Shown: positions 47,511 to 56,215 of the stretch, in pieces
Numbering within the stretch: position 1 is the first letter of the stretch
Layout: each line of letters starts with the position of its first letter
Origin: Streptomyces tirandamycinicus
GTDB lineage: Bacteria; Actinomycetota; Actinomycetes; Streptomycetales; Streptomycetaceae
Reading direction: 5' to 3'
Assembly: GCF_003097515.1 (NCBI RefSeq)
Contig: NZ_CP029188.1
Span: 3,040,501-3,104,500 of the forward strand
Length of the DNA: 64,000 bases
Translations under genes and position numbers: made by a program
Notes under the pieces: generated by a model
What the model was told of the DNA's origin: nothing
Databases searched by the model: none
The model's input: the letters and a program-made list of their open reading frames with translations, nothing else

Positions 47511-47765
47511 CCGCTCTCCTGGCGCCGGGGCTTCCTCGGCAACGTCCCGGTCCGGAGTGCTGCTCCTCCCCGGCGGTCTCGCCGTCGTCCGCGAGCCGGT
47601 GTCGGAGACCCGCTCCACACCGGATGTGCCGGGCGCCGTCACCATGACCGGGGGCTACTCGCCTTCGTTCTCGGCGTCACCGGCGCGGAGCGCAACGGCT
47701 GGTCCGCGCCTCGGACTTGGCGTGCGCTGCTGGTCGCCGCCGTCCTGCTTGTCGGCCGCCACGTC
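47511..47765 (+). pseudogene. Fragment of an EmrB/QacA-type (DHA2) MFS transporter with frameshifts
   Basis: Three frames read in succession give a piece of a DHA2 drug exporter: LSWRRGFLGNVPV (to 47555), then GVLLLPGGLAVVREPVSETR and STPDVPGAVTMT (47555-47650), then GLLAFVLGVTGAERNGWSAP followed by RTWRALLVAAVLLVG (47652-47760). The order matches the helix 6-7 region of the family (WRWIF-VNVPVG..., then GLLALV-G). At least two frameshifts separate the parts and the N- and C-terminal two-thirds are gone. Confidence 0.7.
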
Positions 47766-48159
47766 ATCGGGCGGCCGACAAGCAGGGCGGCGGGCGGCGG
47801 GCGGCGGGCGGCGGGCGAAGGAGTCCTGGCAGTCCCCGGCTCCGCCCCGTCGAGTTCGCGGCCTGCGGCGGGACGAGGAGTCCCATGGCCGGCTGATCGT
47901 GGCGTTCCGACCGGCCGATCCACGGGCCGGAGCCCGGCGGTGCCGGCTGTCGCGAGCCGGCGACCGGGCGGGAACCCGCTGGAGGACAAGCGGCGACCGG
48001 GCTCGTACCGGGCGAGAGCAGGACGAAAGCCGAGCGGCGACCGGGCAGCGACCGGGCGACGGTCGGGCGGGAAACAGGGCGGCGACCACCACGCCAGGGC
48101 CGGGCGGGAACGGGCCGGCGACCGAGCCGGAACCCCGCCGGGGCTCCCCGCCGAAGGCG
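47766..48159. other. Low-complexity stretch downstream of the MFS remnant
   Basis: GGCGGGC triplication (47791-47815) and a series of imperfect GCGACCGGGC repeats (about 47957-48130) dominate. No protein-like sequence is evident in any frame; it may be the rest of the degraded locus. Confidence 0.5.
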
Positions 48160-49071
48160 CTACGAGTGCCCCAGGTCCTCGTCCTGCGCGGTCGTCTCCA
48201 CGTGGTCCGGGACCGAGCCGCTGTCCGGGGCCGGGCGGAGCGGGAACTCGTCCGCGCGCATCGAGTCGTGCACCGGCGGAGCCGGCCGCGGCGGCTTCGG
48301 CATGACCGCCGCCTCGGAGTGCCCGCCGCACCCGTACGACAGCGACACGACCCGACCGTCCGCGGGGGAGAACTCGTTCGCGCACACCCCGAACGCCTGC
48401 TTGAGCGATCCCGACAGCGGCATCAGGAACCCGCAGGACTGGCACGACGCCGGCGCGGACTGCGCCATCGGCGTCTTCGCCCCGAAGGAGTCCTCCCACC
48501 GGTCCGCGGCGACGTGCAGCCCGTAGCGGGAGAGGACCCGGGCGCGGCGCATGCCCAGTTCCTCCGCCACGGAGGCGATGCCACCGCGCGCCGGCGCGCG
48601 GGTCACGATCTCCGCGTCCTCGGCGTCGACCCGGTCGGCCATCTCGTCGGAGACCGCCGAGTTCGGCGGCGGCGCGTCCTCGCCCGAGTAGCCGGGCTCG
48701 AGCCGCAGATCCTCGGCGTCCGTGGGCAGCAGATCGCCGGGGCCGAGGTCACCGGGCCGCAGCCGGTCGCTCCACGGCACCCACTCGGGCGCGAGCAGCG
48801 CGTCCGGTCCGGGCAGGAGCACGGCCTCGTCGACCGTGACGTTCTTCGCGCGGGAGGCGCGGGCGACGGTGACGGCCCAGCGCCAGCCCCGGTAGCCCAC
48901 CTCGCGGCACTCGAAGAAGTGGGTGACGACCCGGTCGCCCTCGGATACCAGCGAGACGTGCTCTCCCACCACCCCCGGCGAGGCCGCCTCGTCTGCGGCC
49001 GCCCTGGCCAGGTCTACCGCCTCGGCGCACAGGCGGTCGGGGGTACGGCTTCGCGTCGTCGCAGCACTCAC
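48160..49071 (-). CDS. DUF3027 protein with zinc-ribbon-like cysteines
   Basis: The 303-residue soluble protein has DRLCAEAVDLARAAADEAA at the start, EGDRVVTHFFECREVGYRGW in the middle, and SCQSCGFLMPLSGSLKQAFG followed by CANEFSPADGRVVSLSYGCG, a CxxC...C...C set that could bind zinc. It is the DUF3027 family, restricted to actinobacteria, function unknown. GTG 49071 (VSAATTRSRTPD) is chosen with GAGAAGCGAG upstream; sequence above is not conserved-looking. It is divergent from the MFS gene. Confidence 0.82.
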   Translation of the reverse strand: MSAATTRSRTPDRLCAEAVDLARAAADEAASPGVVGEHVSLVSEGDRVVTHFFECREVGYRGWRWAVTVARASRAKNVTVDEAVLLPGPDALLAPEWVPWSDRLRPGDLGPGDLLPTDAEDLRLEPGYSGEDAPPPNSAVSDEMADRVDAEDAEIVTRAPARGGIASVAEELGMRRARVLSRYGLHVAADRWEDSFGAKTPMAQSAPASCQSCGFLMPLSGSLKQAFGVCANEFSPADGRVVSLSYGCGGHSEAAVMPKPPRPAPPVHDSMRADEFPLRPAPDSGSVPDHVETTAQDEDLGHS

Positions 49072-49351
49072 AGGTCTCGCTTCTCTCCTACGCCGTCTCA
49101 CAAGTGCGCCTGGCCGATTCGCGATGTACGAGCGGCGGGCGGAGCGGACCAGGGGGCCGCATCGACGTCCGCGCCCGGCACTCCGTCTCGGGCACACCTA
49201 CCGTCACCCATTCTGCGGGATGGCGAAAAGGCGTGCGGCCGGGAACTACCGCCGGTGGCGCGCTACGCACGCTACCCCCTCCGTGGCGCGCCGCCCACCT
49301 GCCCGTCCGAATCCCGGTTCGGGTCGGGGGTCGGTAGGGCACTATGACGAC

Positions 49352-50719
49352 GTGACAGCCGCGAGGTCGTCCGGCGCTCCCGGGCCGCTGAGCAGGGCGT
49401 GCCGAGCCGTCGGCCGCGCCCTGCACCTGCCGTTCACCCGAACGGCCAGGGGCATCCGCCGGGCCACGCACGCGCACGGCGCGGGCGAGTCCGGGCTGGG
49501 CAGGCTGATCGAACTGCACGCCGTCAACGGCGCCGGCGATGTCATGATCACGGTTGCGCTGGCCTCGACGGTGTTCTTCTCCGTGCCCACCGATGAGGCC
49601 CGCGGGCGGGTCGCGCTCTACCTGGCCATCACCATGGCGCCGTTCGCCCTGCTCGCCCCGGTGATCGGCCCGCTGCTGGACCACATCCCGCACGGCCGCC
49701 GCGCGGCGATGGCGGGCACCATGACGGCCCGCGCGGTGCTGGCGCTGGCCATATCGGGAGCGGTCGCCACGGGCGGCATCGAGTTGTATCCGGCGGCGCT
49801 CGGCGTACTGGTGTGCTCGAAGGCGTACGGGGTGATCCGGAGTGCCGTCGTGCCGCGTCTGCTGCCGCCGGGGTTCGCGCTGGTGAAGGCGAACTCACGG
49901 GTGACGCTGGCCGGGCTGCTGGCCACGGGCATCGCGGCACCGATCGGCGTCGGACTCCAGCAGATCGGCCCGGCCTGGCCGCTGTACGGCGCGTGCGCGA
50001 TCTTCACCCTGGGCACGTTCCTCTCGCTGAGCATGCCGCACAAGGTCGACTCGGCGAAGGGCGAGCGCAAGGCGCACATGCTGACGCACGGCGAGCGGAA
50101 GCCCAGCCTGCGGACCGTCGGCCCGTCGGTGCTGCACGGACTGCAGGCGAACGTGGCGCACCGGATGCTGTCGGGGTTCCTGATCTTCTTCCTGGCGTTC
50201 CTGCTGCGGGTCCATCCGATGGCCGGGCAGAGCGCGGCCGCGTCGCTGGTCATGGTCGGTGTCGCCGCCGGGATCGGCAACGCCTGCGGCACGGCGATCG
50301 GGGCGTGGGTGCGCAACCGCCCTCCGGAGCTGATCGTCGCCACCGGGCTGACGCTGGTGCTGACGGCGGCGGCGCTCACGGCGGTGTTCTTCAGTCCGCT
50401 GATGGTGGCGGTGCTGGGCGCGGTGGCCGGGCTGACCCAGGCGCTGTCGAAACTGTCGCTGGACGCGATGATCCAGCGGGACGTGCCGGAGTCGGTGCGG
50501 ACGTCGGCCTTCGCCCGCTCGGAGACGCTGCTCCAGATGTCGTGGGTGGTCGGCGGGGCCATCGGGATCTCGCTGCCGCTGAACGGAGTGGTGGGCCTGA
50601 CCGTGGCGGCCGGGATCCTGGCCGTGGGCGCCGCGCTGGCGCTGCGCGGGCTTCTGGTGGCGTCCCGCCGCAGCACGGCCGCGCCGGACCCGGTCACCCT
50701 GGCGTCGCGCGTACGGTGA
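49352..50719 (+). CDS. MFS-like membrane transporter
   Basis: The 455-residue protein has 10-12 hydrophobic segments with an MFS-like layout: APVIGPLLDHIPHGRRAAMA (motif A-like), VVPRLLPPGFALVKANSRVT, then RDVPESVRTSAFARSETLLQ. A 60-residue soluble N-terminus precedes the first helix. It corresponds to a conserved streptomycete transporter beside DUF3027; substrate unknown. The start is GTG at 49352; an upstream open frame exists but is not coding. Confidence 0.82.
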   Translation: MTAARSSGAPGPLSRACRAVGRALHLPFTRTARGIRRATHAHGAGESGLGRLIELHAVNGAGDVMITVALASTVFFSVPTDEARGRVALYLAITMAPFALLAPVIGPLLDHIPHGRRAAMAGTMTARAVLALAISGAVATGGIELYPAALGVLVCSKAYGVIRSAVVPRLLPPGFALVKANSRVTLAGLLATGIAAPIGVGLQQIGPAWPLYGACAIFTLGTFLSLSMPHKVDSAKGERKAHMLTHGERKPSLRTVGPSVLHGLQANVAHRMLSGFLIFFLAFLLRVHPMAGQSAAASLVMVGVAAGIGNACGTAIGAWVRNRPPELIVATGLTLVLTAAALTAVFFSPLMVAVLGAVAGLTQALSKLSLDAMIQRDVPESVRTSAFARSETLLQMSWVVGGAIGISLPLNGVVGLTVAAGILAVGAALALRGLLVASRRSTAAPDPVTLASRVR

Positions 50720-50905
50720 GGGCGGGCGCGCCCGCACCGGGGCGGGGGAACCGACCACAGCCGCCCACAGCCGGCCACACGGACCGGGCGGCCGGTGCGC
50801 CGGCGGCGTCCCGCGTATGCCCCGCGCGGTGCCGGCGGGGCCATCCACGGCGCCACGCCGCACCCCCGCGCTGCGGGACACCGGGCGCCCGATAGCCTTC
50901 GGACC

Positions 50906-51385
50906 ATGACCGTTGCGTTCCTCTCCGGCAAGCGCCGCCGGGCCGCCGCCGCCCTCGGTGCCGTGTCCGCCGGCCTCCTCGTACTCTCCGCCTGCGACAA
51001 GCCGACGCCGCTCGCGACCGTGACGGTCGGGACGACCTCGGTACACACCGAGGCCGCCTGCTACAACGACGGCAAGGCGATCAAGGAGTCGCTGATCCAG
51101 GACTGCCTCAACGAGAAGGCCGAGAAGTCCATCACGGTCGCGCCGGACGACAAGATCCGCTTCGGTGTCGACCCCGAGATCGCCGAGAACGGCTGGACGA
51201 TCTTCATCGGCGGCGAGCGCGCCGAGCAGGAGCCGTACCACAAGACGTACCGGACCATCCCGGCCAGCGCGTTCTTCACCAGCCCGACGACCGGTGAGCC
51301 CTCCCGCTCGGCCCAGGTGTCCATCGTCGAGACATCGGGCAAGAAGCTGACCGGCATCTGGCACTTCAAGCTCGCCCAGGACTGA
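50906..51385 (+). CDS. DUF2771 lipoprotein
   Basis: The 159-residue precursor has KRRRAAAALGAVSAGLLVLS followed by the lipobox Cys (LSAC at residue 30), so it is a membrane-anchored lipoprotein. The mature part has ACYNDGKAIKESLIQDCLNE and IPASAFFTSPTTGEPSRSAQ, a small beta-sandwich-like domain of the DUF2771 family. TAGCCT (50893-50898) lies 7 nt before the ATG, so it is leaderless. It precedes mqnB in the same direction, separated by a repeat array. Confidence 0.82.
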   Translation: MTVAFLSGKRRRAAAALGAVSAGLLVLSACDKPTPLATVTVGTTSVHTEAACYNDGKAIKESLIQDCLNEKAEKSITVAPDDKIRFGVDPEIAENGWTIFIGGERAEQEPYHKTYRTIPASAFFTSPTTGEPSRSAQVSIVETSGKKLTGIWHFKLAQD

Positions 51386-51392
51386 GTCCGGG

Positions 51393-51505
51393 GACGGAAT
51401 CCCCGGACGGAAACCCCGCGACCGAATCCCCGCGACCGAATCCCCGCGACGGAATCCCCGCGACGGAATCCCCCGGACCGAATCCCCACGACGGAATCCC
51501 GGGAC
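51393..51505. repeat. 14-bp tandem array (ACCGAATCCCCGCG)n
   Basis: Six to seven copies of a 14-bp unit with C/G variation (ACCGAATCCCCGCG or ACGGAATCCCCGCG) lie directly after the lipoprotein stop, 130 bp before mqnB. The period is not coding. Confidence 0.85.
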
Positions 51506-51634
51506 CGGACCCGGCGTTCCGGGACCGAGGACCCGGCAGCCGGGGAACGGACACCCGGCCGTCCGGGACCGTAGCGACCCAGCGACCTACACCGAAGGGA
51601 CCGGGCCGGACGGCACCCGCCCGAAGGCTCAGCC

Positions 51635-52396
51635 ATGCGCGTACTCGTCGTCACCGCGGTGGGGGCGGAGGCCGACTCCGTCACCGCCGGCCTCTCCCCC
51701 GGCGTCCCCGTGACCGCCCACCGCATTCCGGGCGGTCACACCCTGCGCCGCTGCCCGGACGCGGGGACGGGCCGCGGCGCGGAAACGGAGACGACGGTGG
51801 ACGTCCTGGCGGCAGGCGCCGGTCCCGCCGCGGCGGCCGCGGCGACGGCCACCGCGCTGACGGCCGCGGTCACCGCCCCCGGCACTCACGGCGCTCCCGC
51901 CGCTCCCGGGTACGACCTGGTCGTCTCCGCCGGGATCGGCGGTGGTTTCGCGGGGGTCGCCCCGCTCGGCTCGATCGTCGTCGCCGACGCGATCGTCGCC
52001 GCCGACCTGGGCGCAGAGACCCCCGACGGTCATCTGGCGGTGGAGGAGCTCGGCTTCGGCCGCTCCGTGCACCGGCCCGCCGTACTGTCCGAGCGGATCG
52101 CCGAGGCCCTGGACGCGGTGCACGCGCCGGTCCTCACCGTCTCGACCGTCACCGGCACCGCTGCCCGGGCCGCCGAGTTGACCGCGCGCCACCCCCGGGC
52201 CGCCGCCGAGGCGATGGAGGGCTTCGGGGTCGCCGAGGCCGCCGTACGGCACGGAGTCCCCGTCGCCGAGATCCGCGCCGTGTCCAACGCCGTCGGCCCC
52301 CGCGACCGGGCCTCCTGGCGCATCGGCGAGGCCCTGGAGGCCCTGCGGAACGCGTTCCGGCTGCTGAGCCCCGTCCTCGAGGAGGAGGCCCGATGA
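51635..52396 (+). CDS. mqnB: Futalosine hydrolase
   Basis: The 253-residue nucleosidase (MTA/SAH nucleosidase fold) cleaves hypoxanthine from futalosine to give dehypoxanthine futalosine in the futalosine route to menaquinone. VVSAGIGGGFAGVAPLGSIV, VEELGFGRS and the C-terminal AAAEAMEGFGVAEAAVRHGV with EIRAVSNAVGPRDRASWRI are diagnostic. It is slightly longer than usual because of an Ala/Thr-rich loop (70-90). It overlaps mqnD by 4 nt (ATGA), as in S. coelicolor. Confidence 0.92.
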   Translation: MRVLVVTAVGAEADSVTAGLSPGVPVTAHRIPGGHTLRRCPDAGTGRGAETETTVDVLAAGAGPAAAAAATATALTAAVTAPGTHGAPAAPGYDLVVSAGIGGGFAGVAPLGSIVVADAIVAADLGAETPDGHLAVEELGFGRSVHRPAVLSERIAEALDAVHAPVLTVSTVTGTAARAAELTARHPRAAAEAMEGFGVAEAAVRHGVPVAEIRAVSNAVGPRDRASWRIGEALEALRNAFRLLSPVLEEEAR

Positions 52397-53235
52397 GCAA
52401 GATCAAGATCGCCTATTCGCCCTGCCCGAACGACACCTTCGTCTTCGACGCCTGGGCGCACGGGCGGGTCCCGGGCGCCCCGCGCCTCGACGTGACGTTC
52501 GCGGACATCGACGTCACCAACGGCATGGCGGAGCGGGGCGAGTTCGACGTGCTGAAGGTCTCGTACGCGGTGCTCCCGTACGTGCTCGACGAGTACGCGC
52601 TGCTGCCCTGCGGCGGCGCGCTGGGCCGGGGTTGCGGCCCGCTCGTACTCACCCGTGCGCCGGGCACGGACCTGAGCCGCGCGACGGTCGCCGTGCCCGG
52701 CGAGAGGTCGACGGCGTACCTGCTGTTCCGGCTGTGGGCGGCGGACGTGCTGCCGGACGGTGTCGGCAGGGTCGTCGTGCTGCCGTTCCACGAGATCATG
52801 CCGGCCGTGCGGGACGGCAAGGTGGACGCCGGACTCGTGATCCACGAGGCGCGATTCACCTATCCGGAGTACGGCCTGCACTGCCTCGCGGACATGGGTG
52901 AGCACTGGGAGACCACCACCGGACTGCCGATCCCGCTCGGCGCGATCATCGCCAGGCGCTCACTGGGCCCGGAGCTGCTGGGCCTGCTGGCCGAATCCGC
53001 CCGCAGGTCCGTGCGGATGGCCTGGGACGACCCGGAGGCGTCGCGTCCGTATGTGATGGAGCACGCCCAGGAGATGGACCCGGCGGTCGCCGACCAGCAC
53101 ATCGGGCTCTACGTCAACGAGTTCACCGCCGACCTCGGCGAGGCGGGCTACTCGGCCGTCCGCGGCCTGCTCACACGTGCCGCGGCCGAGGGGCTCGTAC
53201 CTCCCCTCGGCCGCGAGGCGCTGTCCTTCGTCTGA
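52393..53235 (+). CDS. mqnD: 1,4-dihydroxy-6-naphthoate synthase
   Basis: The 280-residue periplasmic-binding-fold enzyme converts cyclic dehypoxanthine futalosine to 1,4-dihydroxy-6-naphthoate, the last dedicated step known in this menaquinone branch. KIAYSPCPNDTFVFDAWAHG at the start, DVLKVSYAVLPYV, LGRGCGPLVLT, ERSTAYLLFR and DAGLVIHEARFTYPEYGL match the family; the His in VIHEARF is the proposed base. It is translationally coupled to mqnB. Confidence 0.94.
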   Translation: MSKIKIAYSPCPNDTFVFDAWAHGRVPGAPRLDVTFADIDVTNGMAERGEFDVLKVSYAVLPYVLDEYALLPCGGALGRGCGPLVLTRAPGTDLSRATVAVPGERSTAYLLFRLWAADVLPDGVGRVVVLPFHEIMPAVRDGKVDAGLVIHEARFTYPEYGLHCLADMGEHWETTTGLPIPLGAIIARRSLGPELLGLLAESARRSVRMAWDDPEASRPYVMEHAQEMDPAVADQHIGLYVNEFTADLGEAGYSAVRGLLTRAAAEGLVPPLGREALSFV

Positions 53236-53343
53236 CGTGCGGGGCCGCGTCCGCCGCCGCTGACGTCCGGGGTCGCGTACGCCGCGCGCGCTCCGGCCCG
53301 GCGGCCGCGCCCCGGCCCCGGTCTGCCGCGCGGGCCCCGGCGG

Positions 53344-53727
53344 TCAGACGTCGAGCTGGTCGGCGACCGCGCGCAGCAGACCCGCGATCTTCTTGCCGTG
53401 GGCCTTGTCCGGGTAGCGGCCGCGCTCCAGCTGCGGGGTGATGTTCTCCAGCAGCGTCGTCAGGTCCTGCACGATCGACGCCAGCTCGTCCGGCTTGCGG
53501 CGCTGCGCCGCGGCCACGGACGGGGTCGGGTCGAGGACCGTGACCGAGAGTGCCTGGTCACCGCGCTGGCCCGCGACGACGCCGAACTCGACCCGCTGGC
53601 CGGGCTTCAGGGAGTCGACTCCGTCAGGAAGCACCGACGAGTGGACGAAGACGTCACCGCCGTCGTCGCGGGAGAGAAAGCCGAAGCCCTTCTCGCTGTT
53701 GAACCACTTGACCTTGCCGGTAGGCAC
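53344..53727 (-). CDS. Cold-shock-domain protein with C-terminal extension
   Basis: The 127-residue protein has a cold-shock domain (1-67) with [20 protein letters not shown] (RNP1 KGFGFL) and DVFVHSSVL (RNP2), followed by a 60-residue helical part with [20 protein letters not shown] that is absent from ordinary 67-aa CspA proteins. The extension is conserved in the streptomycete orthologue as I recall it. It would bind single-stranded nucleic acid. The start GTG is 53727 with GAGGAC upstream. Confidence 0.88.
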   Translation of the reverse strand: MPTGKVKWFNSEKGFGFLSRDDGGDVFVHSSVLPDGVDSLKPGQRVEFGVVAGQRGDQALSVTVLDPTPSVAAAQRRKPDELASIVQDLTTLLENITPQLERGRYPDKAHGKKIAGLLRAVADQLDV

Positions 53728-53885
53728 GTCTGTCCTCGTCCTCGTACTCGTCGGGAATTGCGAAAAACGGTCTGGATAGCACTGCAGCGGGCCGCCCGAC
53801 CCGCCACCACACAAGGCTAATGGTCCGAGGGCCACTGACAAGACGTCCCCGGTGGTTCCTACGCGCTGGGAACTACCCTGGTCGA

Positions 53886-54170
53886 GTGACTCATGAAACC
53901 CAACCGAATTCGGCCGGTCCCGGCGACGGGCTCGTCCGGGCCGGCGCGATCGTCTTCATCGTCGGCACCGTGGCCACTCTCGTCACCGTGGCCCCTCTGT
54001 TCCTCGGGACCGAGCCGTTCCCGACGGCCGCGTACATCGTGAGCATGCTGATGGGCGTCGGTTTCCTGATCGCCGGCATCGGTGTTCTCCGGTCGATCGC
54101 GGCGCAGCGCCGTCAGGCCCGCCCGTCAGCGCCGTCAGCGCCGTCAGCGCCGTCCGCCCCCTCCGTCTAG
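53886..54170 (+). CDS. Small two-helix membrane protein, leaderless
   Basis: The 94-residue protein has two hydrophobic helices ([20 protein letters not shown] near 17-36 and [20 protein letters not shown] near 48-67), then [12 protein letters not shown] and a terminal [12 protein letters not shown] repeat encoded by a 9-bp direct repeat (54127-54160). TACCCT (53874-53879) stands 6 nt before GTG 53886, so it is leaderless. A streptomycete conserved protein of unknown role. Confidence 0.8.
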   Translation: MTHETQPNSAGPGDGLVRAGAIVFIVGTVATLVTVAPLFLGTEPFPTAAYIVSMLMGVGFLIAGIGVLRSIAAQRRQARPSAPSAPSAPSAPSV

Positions 54171-54344
54171 CGGTTGCGCCCGGCGATCCGGGCGACGCCG
54201 CGGCCCGGTGACCCGTCGTCCGGCACTGCGGCTCGGTGATCGCGCCCGGTCATCCGGTCGGCACTTCGGCCCGGTGAACCGTCCGGCGCCCGGGCCCGGT
54301 GATCCGGCCTGGTGAACCGTCCGGCGCCCGGGCCCGGCCCTGCG
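54171..54344. repeat. Imperfect direct repeats between convergent genes
   Basis: A roughly 27-bp unit with GTGAACCGTCCGGCGCCCGG occurs at about 54275 and 54314, in a background of CCCGGTGA(T/A)CC half-copies. No gene; the copies may form terminator structures. Confidence 0.6.
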
Positions 54345-54986
54345 TCAGCCCGCCGCCGCCTCGGCCGTGTACCCGGCGAGCCAGGCGGGGAAGGCGTCGA
54401 GGTCCGGCAGGACGACATGCGCGCCCGCCGCGCGCAGCTGGTGCTCGTCGCACGGCCCGGTCGGCACGGCGACCGACAGCGCCCCGGCGGTACGCGCCCC
54501 GCGGACATCCCCGACGTGGTCGCCCACGTACACCCGGGCGCCGTGCTCGCGCAGCGCCTCCGCCTTGGCTTCGGCCCACAGCCAGCCGATGACTTCGTCG
54601 GGCTCGATGCCGAGATGGGCGAGGTGCATCGCGGCGTTCGGCTCGTGCTTGGCGGTGACGACGATCGCACGGCCGCCCATCGCCTGGACGGCGGCCACGG
54701 CCTCCCGGGCGCCGGGCATCGCCGGGGTCGGGGAGATCGCGTACGCGGGGTAGAGCTCGCGGTAGCGGTCGCCCATCTCCGGGATGCGGTCGTCCGGGAA
54801 CCAGTGCGCGAGTTCCTGCTCCAGCGGCGGCCCCAGCCGGGTGACCGCGAGGTCGGCGTCTATCCACACCCCGGTCTCCGCGGAGAGCGCCCGGTAGGCG
54901 GCCCGGATGCCGGGACGCGAGTCGATCAGGGTCATGTCGAGGTCGAATCCGACCGTGAGGGGTCGCGTCAGCGGTTCCGAGGCCAT
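54345..54986 (-). CDS. HAD hydrolase, phosphoglycolate-phosphatase-like
   Basis: The 213-residue HAD-IA hydrolase has VGFDLDMTLIDSRPGI (motif I), AIVVTAKHEPNA (motif II, Thr then Lys), and VYVGDHVGDVRGARTAG (motif III). A helical C1 cap spans 20-90. Substrate unknown; phosphoglycolate or nucleotide phosphates are typical. The ATG at 54986 has CACAAT (54994-54999, minus strand) 7 nt upstream, hence leaderless, which decides against an ATG at 54995 lying within that box. Confidence 0.87.
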   Translation of the reverse strand: MASEPLTRPLTVGFDLDMTLIDSRPGIRAAYRALSAETGVWIDADLAVTRLGPPLEQELAHWFPDDRIPEMGDRYRELYPAYAISPTPAMPGAREAVAAVQAMGGRAIVVTAKHEPNAAMHLAHLGIEPDEVIGWLWAEAKAEALREHGARVYVGDHVGDVRGARTAGALSVAVPTGPCDEHQLRAAGAHVVLPDLDAFPAWLAGYTAEAAAG

Positions 54987-55116
54987 GCAGGTCATTGTGC
55001 CGGGGGCCGGCGGTCGGCCGGGACCGAGGCAGGGGCCAGGACCGGGACCGGGGCCAGGGAGCGCGAGGGCCGGGGCCGGGGCCAGGACCGGGGCCGGGGA
55101 GCGCGAGGGCCGGGAG

Positions 55117-56139
55117 TCAGCGGCGGCGGGCGCGCCAGAGGAGGAAGAGGGCGGACGCCACCGCCGCGCCGCGGACGACCCACGGCCACGCCCCGGTCAG
55201 CGTCTCTCCCAGCGCCTCGCCGCCCGGGGCGATCGGGTCGCCCCACCGGCCCTCGACGCGGCCCCAGATCCAGACCGCCGCGCCCGTGGCCACGAGGCCC
55301 GGGATGCCGAGGACCGCCCACTTCGCCTCGGTGCGGGACAGGGTGCGGGTGGCGTACGCGAGGAGCCAGCCACCGGCCAGTGCCACCAGCGACCCCAGTA
55401 CCGCGCCCACGGCGAGGAGCGTCGCGGCGAACAGCAGCATGGGGTTGCCGAGCGCGAGACGGACCGGCCCGCGCGGCGGCGCGGCCGGGGGCGCGGCAGC
55501 GGGAGCCCCGGCCCCTCCCTCGGCGCCCGCCGCCCCGGTGCGCCGCAGCCACCGCCGCATTCCGCGCCGCGGCGCACCCTCCTTCTCCGGCCCCCGGGCG
55601 ACGCTCCCCCGCCCTTCCTCGCCCTCCCCGTCCCTGCGGGGAGGACGCAGCAGCTCCGGGATCTCCACGCCGCCGACGAACGCACCGAAGTTCGCGTCCT
55701 CCGGCCGCCCGCGTTCGATCCGCCACCAGTCGGGTTCCCGGACGCCCGGACCCGCTCCGGGCACCGCGGGGCCGGGGGACGTTTCCGGGGTGCCGGGGCC
55801 CTCCGGCACCGCCGTCCGCTGTTCCGGCACCGACGCGGGGGCCGTGTCGGCAGCGGACGCCGCCGCGTCCGTCCCGCCCTCCGGGAGTCGGCGCCGACTC
55901 CGGGGGTCCACCCCGGGGTTCGCGCCGTCCACCACCTCGTCCGGTGTGCCCAGCCGTCCGAGGATGCGCTGGACGGCCGCCGGGCTGTCGGTGCCGTACT
56001 TGGCGCGCTGCCGGTCGATCTCGTTACGCAGCGACGACACGAGCTGCATCCTGGTGGCGGAGGGCAGCTGGCGCTGCTGCGCCAGATCGCCGACCCGGCT
56101 CAGGTAGTCGAAGACAAGCTGATCGCTCTCGATCCCCAC
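55117..56139 (-). CDS. Membrane protein with DUF1700-like N-terminal domain
   Basis: The 340-residue protein starts with a soluble helical domain (about 1-75: YLSRVGDLAQQRQLPSATRM, then SLRNEIDRQRAKYG and ILGRLGTPDEVVDGAN), as in DUF1700 proteins. A long disordered Pro/Glu/Gly linker follows (75-200), then three or four hydrophobic helices (LFAATLLAVGAVLGSLVALA; LGIPGLVATGAAVWIWG; WPWVVRGAAVASALFLLW). GTG 56139 with GGAGGGG 5-10 nt upstream. It shares a symmetric promoter with the divergent XPB-partner gene. Function unknown. Confidence 0.78.
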   Translation of the reverse strand: MGIESDQLVFDYLSRVGDLAQQRQLPSATRMQLVSSLRNEIDRQRAKYGTDSPAAVQRILGRLGTPDEVVDGANPGVDPRSRRRLPEGGTDAAASAADTAPASVPEQRTAVPEGPGTPETSPGPAVPGAGPGVREPDWWRIERGRPEDANFGAFVGGVEIPELLRPPRRDGEGEEGRGSVARGPEKEGAPRRGMRRWLRRTGAAGAEGGAGAPAAAPPAAPPRGPVRLALGNPMLLFAATLLAVGAVLGSLVALAGGWLLAYATRTLSRTEAKWAVLGIPGLVATGAAVWIWGRVEGRWGDPIAPGGEALGETLTGAWPWVVRGAAVASALFLLWRARRR

Positions 56140-56180
56140 GGTGCCCCTCCACAGCGCGCCCGTCCCGGCGCCCGGTCCTG

Positions 56181-56208
56181 ACGTTAGCGCCTGGACAGGG
56201 GCTAACGT
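56181..56208. promoter_or_regulatory. Symmetric divergent promoter (inverted TAACGT boxes)
   Basis: ACGTTAGC (56181-56188) and GCTAACGT (56201-56208) form a perfect 8-bp inverted repeat with a 12-nt spacer. Each arm contains TAACGT reading outward. The right-hand box is 7 nt before ATG 56216, giving a leaderless mRNA; the left-hand one is 42 nt before GTG 56139. It can be two back-to-back -10 elements, an operator, or both. Confidence 0.6.
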
Positions 56209-56215
56209 GGGGCGG

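Noticed and set aside
42201..48305. 2034-codon open frame on the plus strand
   Set aside because: Covers the P-ATPase in another frame and the antisense of the sacsin-like gene. The product is Arg/Gly/Pro-rich without domain signatures, as expected of shadow frames in high-GC DNA.
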